DNA of 64,000 nucleotides. Origin: Nitrospira sp. (GTDB lineage: Bacteria > Nitrospirota > Nitrospiria > Nitrospirales > Nitrospiraceae). The notes under the pieces are model-generated. The model was given only the letters and a program-made list of their open reading frames with translations, was not told the origin of the DNA and ran no database searches. Shown here in pieces: positions 1 to 9,142 of this stretch (within the stretch, counting starts at the first letter, position 1; each line of letters starts with the position of its first letter). Location of the stretch: positions 310,001 through 374,000 of the forward strand of contig JADJXO010000003.1 in NCBI GenBank assembly GCA_016715825.1, in the 5' to 3' direction. A program made the translations under genes and the position numbers.

Positions 1-2
1 GT

Positions 3-917
3 CAGGAACGCACCATCATCGGTGTGATCGGAGACGATCGAATCCTGCACAACCAACCTTTGACCGCACTGCCCGGCGTAGAAAGTGTCCTGCCGATTCT
101 CGCCCCATGGAAACTGGTGAGCCGCGAGTTTAAGAAAGAAGGAACCACGATCGATGTCGGTGGGGTTAAGATCGGAGGCAAGAAAATAGCCATCATGGCA
201 GGGCCTTGTGCGGTCGAGCGTCTTGAGCTCACGGTGGGGATTGCCCACGAAGTGAAAGCTTCCGGAGCCACGATTCTTCGCGGCGGAGCGTATAAGCCCA
301 GAACGTCCCCGTATTCGTTCCAAGGCTTGGGTCGTGAGGGACTCGACTATTTGGTCGAAGCGAAGAAACAGACCGGATTGCCGGTGGTGAGCGAGATTTT
401 GGATACCAGGGACATCGAGCTCTTTCTCGAGAAGGCGGACATCATCCAGGTCGGCGCTCGAAACATGCAGAACTTCGAACTCCTCAAGGAAGTCGGGGCC
501 TATGACAAGCCGGTCCTCCTGAAGCGTGGCCTATCGGCGACCATCAAGGAGTTTCTCCTGTCCGCTGAGTACATCATGTCGCGCGGAAACCAGAACGTCA
601 TGTTGTGCGAACGAGGCATCCGCACATTTGAAACGCAATATCGCAATACCCTGGATCTCGCCGCCATTCCGACCCTGAAAGAGCTCTCGCATCTTCCCGT
701 CATCGTTGACCCGAGTCATGCCACCGGGAAGTGGGATCTTGTCGCACCGATGTCCAAAGCTGCGGTCGCGGCTGGGGCTGATGGGCTTCTGATCGAGGTA
801 CATTCCAATCCCGAATGTGCGTTGTGCGACGGTGAAGAGTCGATCAAGCCTTCCAAATTCAAAACTCTCATGGGTGACCTCAGAAATATAGCAAAGGCTG
901 TGGGGAGAGAGCTCTAA
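3..917 (+). CDS. aroF: 3-deoxy-7-phosphoheptulonate synthase, 5'-truncated by window edge
   Basis: Catalyses condensation of phosphoenolpyruvate and erythrose-4-phosphate, the first step of the shikimate pathway. The reading frame is open to the left edge (residues QERTIIGVIGDDR precede the GTG at 24), so the gene starts outside the window; the GTG at 24 is internal. The class I aldolase-type DAHP synthase motifs are clear: GPCAVE, GGAYKPRTSPYSFQGLG and, near the C-terminus, DPSHATGK. The N-terminal part belongs to the ferredoxin-like regulatory subdomain of the AroF/AroG-beta type, which is why the protein is not the E. coli AroG form. It is followed after 6 bp by prephenate dehydrogenase and then EPSP synthase, so this is an aromatic amino acid operon. 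Confidence 0.95.
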   Translation, partial: QERTIIGVIGDDRILHNQPLTALPGVESVLPILAPWKLVSREFKKEGTTIDVGGVKIGGKKIAIMAGPCAVERLELTVGIAHEVKASGATILRGGAYKPRTSPYSFQGLGREGLDYLVEAKKQTGLPVVSEILDTRDIELFLEKADIIQVGARNMQNFELLKEVGAYDKPVLLKRGLSATIKEFLLSAEYIMSRGNQNVMLCERGIRTFETQYRNTLDLAAIPTLKELSHLPVIVDPSHATGKWDLVAPMSKAAVAAGADGLLIEVHSNPECALCDGEESIKPSKFKTLMGDLRNIAKAVGREL

Positions 918-923
918 AAGACG

Positions 924-1817
924 ATGGCCGTTCATTTCAGACAGGTCGTGATCATCGGCGTGGGGTTGATCGGTGGATCGCTCGGCATGATCATCCGGCG
1001 ACAAGGGCTGGCCGATCAGGTCGTCGGCGTCGGTCGGCGTGTTGAAAATTTGAAGACGGCCGTTGGGTTAGGTGCCATCGATCGATATACGGCCGATCCT
1101 CAAGAGGCGGTGCGCGGGGCGGATTTGGTCGTCTTAGCGACTCCGGTTGATACGTATGAGCGTCACCTCCAGCAGTGGGCACATTGTCTGAGCGCTGGCG
1201 CGATAGTCAGTGATGTTGGGAGCGTGAAGGGCACGCTGGTCGAACGGTCGGAGTCGGTGATGCCGTCGGGGGTGCACTTTGTCGGCGCCCATCCGATTGC
1301 TGGAAAAGAAAAGACCGGGGTTGCAGCTGGCTCAGATCAATTGTTCAGAGGCGCACGGTGCATCCTGACCCCCACGAAACGGACCGATCAGAACGCCTTA
1401 AGTTGCGTGAGGCAATTGTGGGAAGAGGCCGGCTCTATCGTCTTAACGATGGATCCCTATGTGCACGACCAAATTCTTGGAGCGGTCAGTCACTTGCCGC
1501 ATGTGGCGGCATTTGCATTGATCAACACCTTGTCTACCCTACGTGATCAGCAGGTTCCTTCTCTGGACCTTGCTGGGCATTCCGGTGGGGGATTACGGGA
1601 CACCACCAGGATTGCTGCCAGTTCTCCGGAAATGTGGCGAGACATTTTTCTGTGGAATCGAGACAATGTGGTGTCCTATATCGACCGATACACCAGAGCC
1701 TTGGAAGAGTTGAAACAACTGATCAAGGCTGGAGATGCAGCCGGGATCGAGAAGCTGCTCGAACGGGCGAAAGGCGAGCGTGAGAAATTGAACACCGCTT
1801 CACTGAGTCCTTCATGA
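924..1817 (+). CDS. tyrA: prephenate (arogenate) dehydrogenase
   Basis: NAD(P)-dependent oxidative decarboxylation of prephenate (or arogenate) in tyrosine synthesis. The 297-residue protein opens with a Rossmann fold (VIIGVGLIGGSLG at residues 9-21) and carries the family's GAHPIAGKEKTG segment and the HDQILGAVSHLPH helix that shapes the active site. There is no chorismate mutase or ACT domain, so this is the short single-domain form. Its stop overlaps the next start in an ATGA arrangement with aroA, indicating translational coupling. Substrate preference between prephenate and arogenate cannot be read from the sequence. Confidence 0.93.
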   Translation: MAVHFRQVVIIGVGLIGGSLGMIIRRQGLADQVVGVGRRVENLKTAVGLGAIDRYTADPQEAVRGADLVVLATPVDTYERHLQQWAHCLSAGAIVSDVGSVKGTLVERSESVMPSGVHFVGAHPIAGKEKTGVAAGSDQLFRGARCILTPTKRTDQNALSCVRQLWEEAGSIVLTMDPYVHDQILGAVSHLPHVAAFALINTLSTLRDQQVPSLDLAGHSGGGLRDTTRIAASSPEMWRDIFLWNRDNVVSYIDRYTRALEELKQLIKAGDAAGIEKLLERAKGEREKLNTASLSPS

Positions 1818-3133
1818 CATCTTTGACGATTACGCCGGGCAGACCGCTCAAAGGGACGATTTCGGTTCCCGGCGACAAGTCGCTGACCCATCGAGCCATT
1901 ATGCTCACGGCGCTGGCAGAAGGGACGAGTACGATCTCGGGCTATTGTCAGGGTGAAGATTGTCTCAATACGATGCGGGCCTTTCAGAGTCTTGGGATTC
2001 CCATCACCCATACCCCAATGCAATTGACGATCCACGGGAAGGGATTCTGGGGGCTAGCCGAACCCAGCGCCCCGATCGATTGTGGGAATTCGGGAACTGG
2101 TATTCGGCTATTGACCGGTCTCTTGGCTGGGCAGGACTTTTTTTCAGTTCTTACAGGTGATGAGTCGATCAGACGGCGTCCGATGGGAAGGGTTGTCAAG
2201 CCGCTGCGTGAAATGGGAGCGGTCATTGGGGGCCGCAAGGGTGGGGAGCTGGCTCCGCTGGCCATTACCGGCTCGGGACTTCACGGGATCGACTACACGT
2301 CGGCGGTGGCGAGCGCACAGATGAAGTCGTCGATCCTTCTTGCCGGGCTTTATGCGGACGGGAAGACCCGCTACATGGAGCCGAGTTTGTCGAGAGATCA
2401 TACGGAACGGATGTTCCAGTTCTTTGGGATTCCCCTCAGGAGAGAAGAAGAGACGTTGGTTCTGCAAGGGCGACCATCCGTCGGATGGCATGGTGTCGAT
2501 ATTACGATCCCTGGAGATTTTTCTGCCGCGGCCTTTTTCATCGTCGGCGCGACGATCGTGCCGGGTTCGGATGTCACTATTCGCCATGTTGGGATGAATC
2601 CCACTCGGACTGGATTGATGGACGTTATGAAAAAGATGGGCGCTGATATTGAGGTGCTGGCCCTGCGAGAAGAGGCAGGTGAGCCCGTCGGAGATCTTCG
2701 TATAAAATCTGCTCCGCTGAAGGGGGTGGTCATCGGGTCCGAACTGATTCCAAAAGCGATCGATGAATTTCCCGTGCTATGTGTGGCGGCAGCGGTGGCG
2801 GATGGAGAGACGGTGATTTCCGGAGCCGAAGAACTACGGGTGAAAGAGAGTGATCGGATCGCAACGATGAGCAGCGAACTGCGAGCCATGGGGGCTCAGA
2901 TAGAAGAGCGTCCGGATGGCATGTTCATCCGAGGGGTGGGGCAAGGTGGAGAAAATGGCTGCCTCATGGCTACGAGCTCAGCGCAGAGCCATGGAGACCA
3001 TCGAGTGGCCATGTCTCTTGCGATCGGCGGTCTTACAGCGGAGCGAAGCATGATGATTGACGACGCGGGTTGTGTGAACACGTCGTTTCCCAACTTTGAA
3101 GAGACTCTTGCTCAACTCGTGAGTGTGCGGTGA
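1814..3133 (+). CDS. aroA: 3-phosphoshikimate 1-carboxyvinyltransferase (EPSP synthase)
   Basis: Transfers enolpyruvyl from PEP to shikimate-3-phosphate, the sixth step of the shikimate pathway. The protein has 439 residues, normal for the family. It shows PGDKSLTHRA near the N-terminus (shikimate-phosphate contact), the GNSGTGIRLLTGLLAG loop, and RVKESDRIA plus DHRVAMSLAI in the second domain. The start ATG overlaps the tyrA stop (ATGA). The loop reads GNSGTGIR rather than the enterobacterial GNAGTAMR, a feature of class II enzymes, many of which tolerate glyphosate; that property is only inferred here. Confidence 0.95.
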   Translation: MTSLTITPGRPLKGTISVPGDKSLTHRAIMLTALAEGTSTISGYCQGEDCLNTMRAFQSLGIPITHTPMQLTIHGKGFWGLAEPSAPIDCGNSGTGIRLLTGLLAGQDFFSVLTGDESIRRRPMGRVVKPLREMGAVIGGRKGGELAPLAITGSGLHGIDYTSAVASAQMKSSILLAGLYADGKTRYMEPSLSRDHTERMFQFFGIPLRREEETLVLQGRPSVGWHGVDITIPGDFSAAAFFIVGATIVPGSDVTIRHVGMNPTRTGLMDVMKKMGADIEVLALREEAGEPVGDLRIKSAPLKGVVIGSELIPKAIDEFPVLCVAAAVADGETVISGAEELRVKESDRIATMSSELRAMGAQIEERPDGMFIRGVGQGGENGCLMATSSAQSHGDHRVAMSLAIGGLTAERSMMIDDAGCVNTSFPNFEETLAQLVSVR

Positions 3134-3166
3134 CCGGTTGGTGTAGTGCGGACAAACGGGTGGTTT

Positions 3167-3826
3167 GTGATCGTCGCAATTGATGGACCAGCTGGGGTGG
3201 GTAAGAGTACGGTGGCCAAACTATTGGCGGCTCGTTTAGGGTGTCTCTATCTTGATACAGGGGCATTGTACCGTGCAGTCGCATGGAAAGTGTTGCAATC
3301 AGGCATCCACCCGACGGACCATGAACAGGTGGTGAAGCTCTTGCCGTCGACCTCGCTTCACATGGAATTCCAAGGGGGAATGGTGTACGTGCTGATCGAT
3401 GGTAATCAGGTTGCGGAGGATCTCCGTACCCCAGGAGTGACCGCAGCGGCCTCTCTCGTATCCGCCATTCCGGGAGTCCGCGAGTGGTTGTTGCCGATTC
3501 AGCGCCAAATCGGTGAGCGAGGTTCCGTGGTTGCCGAGGGGCGCGATGTCGGTACGAGAGTATTCCCGACTGCGCCGTATAAGTTTTTCTTGGATGCGGA
3601 TGCCACTGTTCGAGTGGAGAGACGGCATCGTGAACTTGTGGCTGCGGGTCGAGGAGGGGCGATTGAAACGACGCATCAGGATCTATCGGCCCGTGATCAG
3701 CGAGACCGGACTCGTCCGATTGACCCGCTCGTTCCAGCACCTGACGCACGCCTGATCGATACCTCTTTGCTGAGCCCTGAACAGGTTGTGGAGGAAATGA
3801 TGGCAGTCGTGTCGACCGAGTTGTGA
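3167..3826 (+). CDS. cmk: cytidylate kinase
   Basis: Phosphorylates CMP and dCMP with ATP. Starting at the GTG at 3167 the protein begins VIVAIDGPAGVGKST, the usual Cmk N-terminus with its P-loop at residue 6; an earlier in-frame GTG at 3146 would add seven residues and has no better ribosome site. The YLDTGALYRAV nucleoside-binding segment, the RDVGTRVFP motif and the SARDQRDRTR lid helix are all present. It lies 33 bp after aroA and overlaps the next gene by 4 bases (GTGA). The cmk-plsC-rpsA order is common in bacteria. Confidence 0.94.
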   Translation: MIVAIDGPAGVGKSTVAKLLAARLGCLYLDTGALYRAVAWKVLQSGIHPTDHEQVVKLLPSTSLHMEFQGGMVYVLIDGNQVAEDLRTPGVTAAASLVSAIPGVREWLLPIQRQIGERGSVVAEGRDVGTRVFPTAPYKFFLDADATVRVERRHRELVAAGRGGAIETTHQDLSARDQRDRTRPIDPLVPAPDARLIDTSLLSPEQVVEEMMAVVSTEL

Positions 3827-4515
3827 GCGGGATCATCTACGGATTCTTGTGGGTGTTGGTCAGGGTCATCGGATGGTTGTGCTTCCGGTATCGAGTTGAA
3901 GGGCAGGTTCCTCGCACCGGAGGGTTGCTGATCGCCGCGAATCATGCCAGCTACCTCGATATCCCCCTACTTGGATGTGGGTTGAATCGAAGAGCCTGGT
4001 ACTTGGGACGGAATGATTTGTTTCCGATCCCAGTGTTGAACGGCGTAGTGCAGGCATTGGGATGGATTCCGGTTCGGCTCGGTCGTCTTGATCGAGAGGC
4101 GTTTGGCAAGGCGATTAACCTCATTCGGGCGGGAAAAGTCGTGGTCATTTTTCCTGAAGGTCGGCGTAGTCATGATGGTCACCTGCGAGAGCCAAAGGCG
4201 GGTATTGGAGTCATTGTGTCGCAGACCGGCTGCCCGGTCGTGCCGGTGTACCTGAAGGGGACGTTTGACGTTCTTCCGCCTGGTGCGTTCTGGCCGCGGT
4301 TACGTCCAGTGACGGTACGATTTGGAGATCCCATTCAGTTCAACGTGGAGAAACCACAAGAGAGGGCAGCCACTAAACAGTTTTATCAACAGGTCAGCCG
4401 GACGGTGATCGAACAGATTGCAGCCCTAGGTCAGGTTCCCGTTCCTAAAGGCAAGGACAATCTTGATGTCGGTCCGTCAGATAGGCAGACTGCCGAGGCT
4501 CACAATGCTGAGTGA
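3823..4515 (+). CDS. plsC: 1-acyl-sn-glycerol-3-phosphate acyltransferase
   Basis: Adds the second acyl chain during phosphatidic acid synthesis at the inner membrane. The 230-residue protein has an N-terminal hydrophobic stretch (IIYGFLWVLVRVIGWLCF), the catalytic HX4D motif (NHASYLD, residues 41-47), the glycerol-phosphate motif VVIFPEGRRSHDG and a VPVYLKGT segment. The GTG start overlaps the cmk stop. The C-terminal 25 residues are polar and probably disordered. A role on other acyl acceptors cannot be excluded, as the family is broad. Confidence 0.88.
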   Translation: MSGIIYGFLWVLVRVIGWLCFRYRVEGQVPRTGGLLIAANHASYLDIPLLGCGLNRRAWYLGRNDLFPIPVLNGVVQALGWIPVRLGRLDREAFGKAINLIRAGKVVVIFPEGRRSHDGHLREPKAGIGVIVSQTGCPVVPVYLKGTFDVLPPGAFWPRLRPVTVRFGDPIQFNVEKPQERAATKQFYQQVSRTVIEQIAALGQVPVPKGKDNLDVGPSDRQTAEAHNAE

Positions 4516-4570
4516 GGTCGGCACTTTCACCATCAGCACCCGACAACAGTCGGAAGAGTAGGACGTTCAT

Positions 4571-6286
4571 ATGGGGACGGTATCCAACAGCAGTGACGCT
4601 CAGTTAGACCGTGACGCATTGGCCGCATTGTACGAGGAAACCTTCCGGAACTTAGAGGAAGGTACGATTACCGAGGGGCGTGTGGTAGCCCAGACCAAGG
4701 ATAAGGTCGTCGTCGATATCGGCTACAAATCCGAGGGTATGATCCCTCGTGATCATTTTTCGTCTGAGGAACTTGAAAACCTTAAGATCGGTGATCGCCT
4801 GCAGGTCTATATCGAGGAATGTGAAGATGCGGACGGCAATCTCGTCCTTTCCAAAGAAAAAGCGGACAAGATGAAGATTTGGGAAGAACTCGAGACGCTC
4901 TATAAAGATGAAAAGAGCATCGAGGGAAAGATTGTGTCACGTATCAAGGGCGGCATGATGGTCGATATCGGTGTCAAAGCGTTCCTGCCGGGATCACAGA
5001 TCGATTTGCATCCGGTGCGAGACTTAGATGGCCTTGTCGGAAAGGTCTTTCCCTTAAAGATTATCAAGATCAACCATCGGCGAGGAAATGTCGTGGTCTC
5101 GCGTCGGGTACTCCTTGAGGAAACAAGGGATAAAAAGCGGCAGACGACGTTGGCGACCCTGAAAGAAGGCCAGTTGATTCAAGGGACGGTCAAGAACATT
5201 ACCGATTATGGGTCATTCATTGACCTGGGTGGGATCGACGGATTGCTGCACATCACCGACATGTCCTGGGGTCGAGTGGGCCATCCCTCAGAACTGTTTA
5301 CGGTGGGAGACAAGGTTGAGGTAGCCGTCTTGAAGTACGATCGAGAAACAGGTCGAATTTCTCTAGGCCTCAAGCAAAAGACCGCAGATCCTTGGACAAA
5401 TGTGGCCGGTAAATATCCTATAGGTACAAGGGTTCGCGGGCGTGTGGTCAGCTTGACGGATTATGGGGCATTTGTGGAGCTCGAACCAGGCGTCGAGGGG
5501 TTAGTGCATGTCTCGGAAATGTCATGGACACACGAGGTTCGACACCCGTCGAGAGTGGTGTCGGTTGGTGATCAGGTCGAAGCGGCGGTATTGAATGTCG
5601 ATCCGGCCAGCCGGAAAATTTCATTGGGTATGAAACAAACGGCCCCCAATCCGTGGGATATGATCGAGAGCAAATATCCAACCGGAACGCGTATCGAAGG
5701 CAAGGTGAAGAGCTTGACGGACTTCGGTGCCTTTATAGGACTCGAAGAAGGCATCGACGGTCTTATCCATATCTCCGACATGTCCTGGACGAAGCACATC
5801 AAACATCCTTCGGAGCTCTTTAAAAAAGGGCAAAAAGTGGAAGCGATGGTGTTACGGATCGACAAAGAGAAAGAACGGCTGTCGCTCGGCTACAAGCAAT
5901 TGGTGCGTGACCCATGGGATGAAGCGATTCCATCGCGATATCATATTGGCGATTCAGTGGTCGGCAAGGTGGCAAAGGTTGCCGATTTTGGGATTTTCAT
6001 CGAGCTGGAAGGCGGAGTTGAGGGGTTGATTCATACGAGCGAATCCGGCCTGGAACCTTCCGCGAAGCTCGAAGAAAAGTTTAAGTTGCAAGACGATGTC
6101 ACGGCGAAGATAATCAAAGTCGATCGAGAAGAACGCAAGATCGCCCTCAGTCTTCGGGATCATCAGCTTGATTCGGAGCGCAAGCAGGTCGAGGACTATC
6201 ATTCATCTCAAGGGGAGCTTGATCAAAGCCTCGGCCGTGCCGTAAGGGAGAGTCGAAAACGAGCACAAGCGGAAGATCAAGACTAG
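4571..6286 (+). CDS. rpsA: 30S ribosomal protein S1
   Basis: Binds mRNA on the small subunit and helps initiation on structured or weak-SD messages. The 571-residue protein contains six S1 (OB-fold) repeats at about residues 33-98, 118-180, 202-270, 287-355, 374-441 and 461-526. Repeats 3-5 are the most alike, each with a GAF/GSF-type strand followed by GL(L/V/I)H(I/V)(T/S)(D/E)MSW. The first two repeats are divergent, as in other S1 proteins where they anchor to the ribosome. A 55-bp gap separates it from plsC. Confidence 0.96.
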   Translation: MGTVSNSSDAQLDRDALAALYEETFRNLEEGTITEGRVVAQTKDKVVVDIGYKSEGMIPRDHFSSEELENLKIGDRLQVYIEECEDADGNLVLSKEKADKMKIWEELETLYKDEKSIEGKIVSRIKGGMMVDIGVKAFLPGSQIDLHPVRDLDGLVGKVFPLKIIKINHRRGNVVVSRRVLLEETRDKKRQTTLATLKEGQLIQGTVKNITDYGSFIDLGGIDGLLHITDMSWGRVGHPSELFTVGDKVEVAVLKYDRETGRISLGLKQKTADPWTNVAGKYPIGTRVRGRVVSLTDYGAFVELEPGVEGLVHVSEMSWTHEVRHPSRVVSVGDQVEAAVLNVDPASRKISLGMKQTAPNPWDMIESKYPTGTRIEGKVKSLTDFGAFIGLEEGIDGLIHISDMSWTKHIKHPSELFKKGQKVEAMVLRIDKEKERLSLGYKQLVRDPWDEAIPSRYHIGDSVVGKVAKVADFGIFIELEGGVEGLIHTSESGLEPSAKLEEKFKLQDDVTAKIIKVDREERKIALSLRDHQLDSERKQVEDYHSSQGELDQSLGRAVRESRKRAQAEDQD

Positions 6287-6319
6287 CCGGGACCTGTCAG
6301 CCCAAACTGGTTGTGTGTC

Positions 6320-7222
6320 ATGGTGGATAACGTAGCACAGGCCGAACGTCCTCAAAAACGCCACGTGTTTCGTAAGGTGCTGTGGCTGGTGGCAGGGATC
6401 ATGGGGACTGTCATGTTGGTGAATCTCTTTTTCCCGGACGTCGATCTGTCCACGGAGGATCGGATCGCGTTGATTCGGATTGAGGGCGTGATTGTGGATT
6501 CACAGGCTACGGTCGGGGAGCTCAAGAAATTTGGTGAGAACCCTTCGATCAAGGCGATCGTCCTCCGTATCGATAGTCCGGGAGGCGGCGTGGTTCCGTC
6601 GCAAGAGATTCACGATGCGGTCAAGCGAGTACGGAACAAGAGCAATAAGGCGGTGATTGCCTCCATGGGGAGTGTCGCCGCCTCGGGAGGATATTATATT
6701 GCGGCCGCCACGGATCGAATCGTGGCGAATCCAGGAACCCTCACGGGGAGTATCGGGGTCATCATGGAAACGGCCAACCTGGAAGGTTTACTACAGAAAA
6801 TCGGCGTCGAGGGTGTCATCATCAAAAGTGGGAAGTACAAGGATGTGGGCTCTCCTCTTCGAAAGATGAACGCGGAAGAAAGAGGGCTGCTACAAGCCGT
6901 GATGGATGACGTTCATAAACAGTTTATCGAGGCTGTGGCTGAAGGCCGCTCGATGGAACTTCGGGCGGCTCAAGTATTGGCTGATGGCCGTATCTTCACC
7001 GGTCGCCAAGCGAAGGAAGCGAAGTTGGTCGACGAATTGGGGGACTTGGAGGATGCCATTCAGTTGGCCGCGGAGGTAGTCGGAATTGAGGGAGAACCGA
7101 AAGTCGTCGAACCTCGGCGACGATTTTCTCTTCGGGAACTCCTCGATTCCAAGCTCAGCATGGTGTGGCCTAAGTTGGATGTGCAGCCGGGTGTGAATTT
7201 GAAATACCTCATGGCGTTTTAG
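6320..7222 (+). CDS. sppA: signal peptide peptidase SppA (short form)
   Basis: Membrane-anchored serine protease that degrades cleaved signal peptides. Start taken at the ATG at 6320; a TTG at 6311 is possible. Residues about 17-36 form a single membrane anchor, followed by one protease domain. The nucleophile region GSVAASGGYYIAAATD and the general-base lysine region IIKSGKYKDVGSPLR are both present. At about 300 residues this is the short SppA (Bacillus type) rather than the tandem E. coli enzyme. Downstream, 46 bp away, is an HU/IHF gene. Confidence 0.92.
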   Translation: MVDNVAQAERPQKRHVFRKVLWLVAGIMGTVMLVNLFFPDVDLSTEDRIALIRIEGVIVDSQATVGELKKFGENPSIKAIVLRIDSPGGGVVPSQEIHDAVKRVRNKSNKAVIASMGSVAASGGYYIAAATDRIVANPGTLTGSIGVIMETANLEGLLQKIGVEGVIIKSGKYKDVGSPLRKMNAEERGLLQAVMDDVHKQFIEAVAEGRSMELRAAQVLADGRIFTGRQAKEAKLVDELGDLEDAIQLAAEVVGIEGEPKVVEPRRRFSLRELLDSKLSMVWPKLDVQPGVNLKYLMAF

Positions 7223-7268
7223 TCGCGCGGAGACGGGGCAGTTTCACCCTAGCGGAGGGAGAGTGGAT

Positions 7269-7547
7269 ATGACCAAGGCGCAGATTATCGAGCGAGTCTC
7301 TGAGCAAGTCACCACTTTGACAAAGCGGCAGGCGGAAGTGGTCGTCAACACGATTTTTGATTGCGTGCGGGACTCGCTGAAAAACGGGGACAAGACCGAA
7401 ATTCGAGGGTTCGGCAGTTTTCGTCTCCGGGCGCGGCGAATGAAAGAGGGACGAAACCCCAAGACCGGAGAGACGGTAGCAGTGCCGGCCAAGCGGGTCC
7501 CATTTTTTAAGGCCGGTAAAGAGTTGAAAGAATTACTCAATCAATAA
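7269..7547 (+). CDS. HU/IHF family DNA-bending protein
   Basis: Small basic nucleoid protein of 92 residues. It shows the DNABII signature IRGFGSFRLR followed by the beta-arm sequence GRNPKTGETV and the terminal FKAGKELKELL helix. Start chosen at the ATG at 7269 because the GGAGG at about 7254-7258 is at ideal spacing; the GTG at 7263 is too close to it. The GRNPKTG arm and position after sppA recall IHF-beta genes (himD), but IHF and HU cannot be separated with certainty from this sequence. Confidence 0.92.
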   Translation: MTKAQIIERVSEQVTTLTKRQAEVVVNTIFDCVRDSLKNGDKTEIRGFGSFRLRARRMKEGRNPKTGETVAVPAKRVPFFKAGKELKELLNQ

Positions 7548-7580
7548 CGAGAGTAACTCATTGGAAAAGGGTTCACGCTG

Positions 7581-8576
7581 ATGTCGGATGGACAGGAGTC
7601 TGCGGCTACAGAAATTCGCTGGACTGAAGGTGCGCTCAAGCGGATGGAACGCGCTCCGATCTTTCTGCGCAGCATGGTGCGCCGTCTGGCTGAGAAAAAA
7701 GCGCGAGAACTTGGCTATGAGGCGATCACGGAAGAAATTCTGGAACAGTTTAAAGACCAAATGATGGGGCGTATGGGAGGGGAAGCGGGTATGGCATTGG
7801 CCGTCGAAGAGATGGCTGATGGTCGCCTTCCATGGACCGCAGCGGCCAAGGAACGGTTGGCCACAGTCCCTGAATTCATGCGCGCAATGATCAAACAGAT
7901 TACAGAGGAGATTGCGAAAGAGCGGGGCCATCTCGAGGTGAACGTCGAATTGTTTGAGAAGGTTGAAGCGCTGGGAGATCTTCATGACGATGGCGGGCCC
8001 GCAATGGAATGGACTGAGGGTGCCCTTGTATTGCTCGAAGAGAAAGTGAGGGAATCACCTCCCATTGCCTTAGAATTTGTGACAGATATGCTCAGGCGTG
8101 ACACCGAGGATCTTGCCAGGGAACGGCACCTGACACGCATTGACGAATCGGCCTTGCGGGACTTATGGGATGCGCCTCAAACACGAGTTGCCTGGTCCGA
8201 TGAAGCGTGGAAGCGGCTCCAGACCTCTCCGGATTTTGTGCGAAGTGGAATCAGAAAAGCCGCTGAGCGGAGAGCCCGAAAACTTGGATTGCAGGAAATT
8301 GACGCCGATCATCTGACCACTTTTCGAAACCAGGCCATGATGAAAGCCGTCAAGCGTATCCGCTCCTTCGGCTATCAGGAGTTGACCTTCGATGCCTTTC
8401 AGACAGCTCTCCAGAAAACAAAGCGCCTACAGGGAAATGATCAGGCGGAAAAGCGTCTCCAGGAAATCCGAAGCCACTTTGCCGACCCTTCGACCAAGAA
8501 GCCAGACGGGGGGACGTTGGGAGCTGAACTCATGGATCGATTTCGCAAGTACCTCAAAGGCGAAGGAACCCTCTAA
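7581..8576 (+). CDS. tandem PCP_red-domain protein, four repeats
   Basis: A 331-residue protein made of four copies of a ~45-residue helical unit at about residues 10-65, 75-130, 137-200 and 208-285. Each begins W(T/S)xxA and continues L-x3-P-x-F-x-R ... E-x2-A-R-E-x-G ... I. This pattern is that of the PCP_red domain (Pfam family named after the C-terminus of the light-independent protochlorophyllide reductase subunit ChlB/BchB). No nitrogenase-like catalytic part is present, and nothing else in the window suggests photosynthesis. The third repeat is the most divergent and carries an insertion (EEKVRESPP). No signal peptide. Start ATG follows 33 bp after the HU/IHF gene. Function unknown; two other genes in this window carry the same domain. 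Confidence 0.8.
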   Translation: MSDGQESAATEIRWTEGALKRMERAPIFLRSMVRRLAEKKARELGYEAITEEILEQFKDQMMGRMGGEAGMALAVEEMADGRLPWTAAAKERLATVPEFMRAMIKQITEEIAKERGHLEVNVELFEKVEALGDLHDDGGPAMEWTEGALVLLEEKVRESPPIALEFVTDMLRRDTEDLARERHLTRIDESALRDLWDAPQTRVAWSDEAWKRLQTSPDFVRSGIRKAAERRARKLGLQEIDADHLTTFRNQAMMKAVKRIRSFGYQELTFDAFQTALQKTKRLQGNDQAEKRLQEIRSHFADPSTKKPDGGTLGAELMDRFRKYLKGEGTL

Positions 8577-8650
8577 TCGGTCGATCCTGTACTGAGACTT
8601 CGCCCATCAAGTCCTGTATTGAGAACAACGCCCCAACGTTGAACTGAGTG

Positions 8651-8971
8651 TTAGTGGCTGGCAACCTGCTGTGGCCAGAATTTGTGCCGAATCTGAGGAA
8701 GCGGATCGTTGTCAAAGTTTGGAATATCGTAGAGACAACGATCAATTGTGGCGACCTCATCCTCGGTCAATCCGACCGTCACCTTCTTTTTCCAGAACTG
8801 ATCGAGTGTAAAGTAGTCACCCGACTTTGGTTTTTCGGCTAATAGCTCCTGCATCTTCTTGAAACCCGGCGTGTCGACGCCAGGTACTCGCCCCTTATTC
8901 CTCTCGAGGCACCAGTAAAGGACTTCTGCGATTCCATACATGGTAATGTCGACGTTCAGGATATTGCTCAT
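8651..8971 (-). CDS. hypothetical protein, 106 residues
   Basis: I do not recognise this family. The protein is soluble, with mixed charge (contains a KPKSGDYFTLDQFWKKK segment and a run DVATIDRCLYD-like acidic helix), no signal peptide and no membrane segment. The start is well supported: GGAGG lies six bases upstream of the ATG at 8971 (CCTCC at 8978-8982 on the plus strand). It stands alone, convergent with the PCP_red gene. Confidence 0.7.
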   Translation of the reverse strand: MSNILNVDITMYGIAEVLYWCLERNKGRVPGVDTPGFKKMQELLAEKPKSGDYFTLDQFWKKKVTVGLTEDEVATIDRCLYDIPNFDNDPLPQIRHKFWPQQVASH

Positions 8972-9142
8972 GATTTTCCTCCAGAAAATAACATGCCATC
9001 ATAGCGCAAGCGTGGACCGAAATTCAAAGCCTGATATCACATCCTCATCCGTTGCGAGGGGGAAGGGTGTATTTGTATACTGTGCACCTCATTTGAATTG
9101 CTCGTAGTCTCGACATCATAAGGAATTAGGAATGGCGAATAA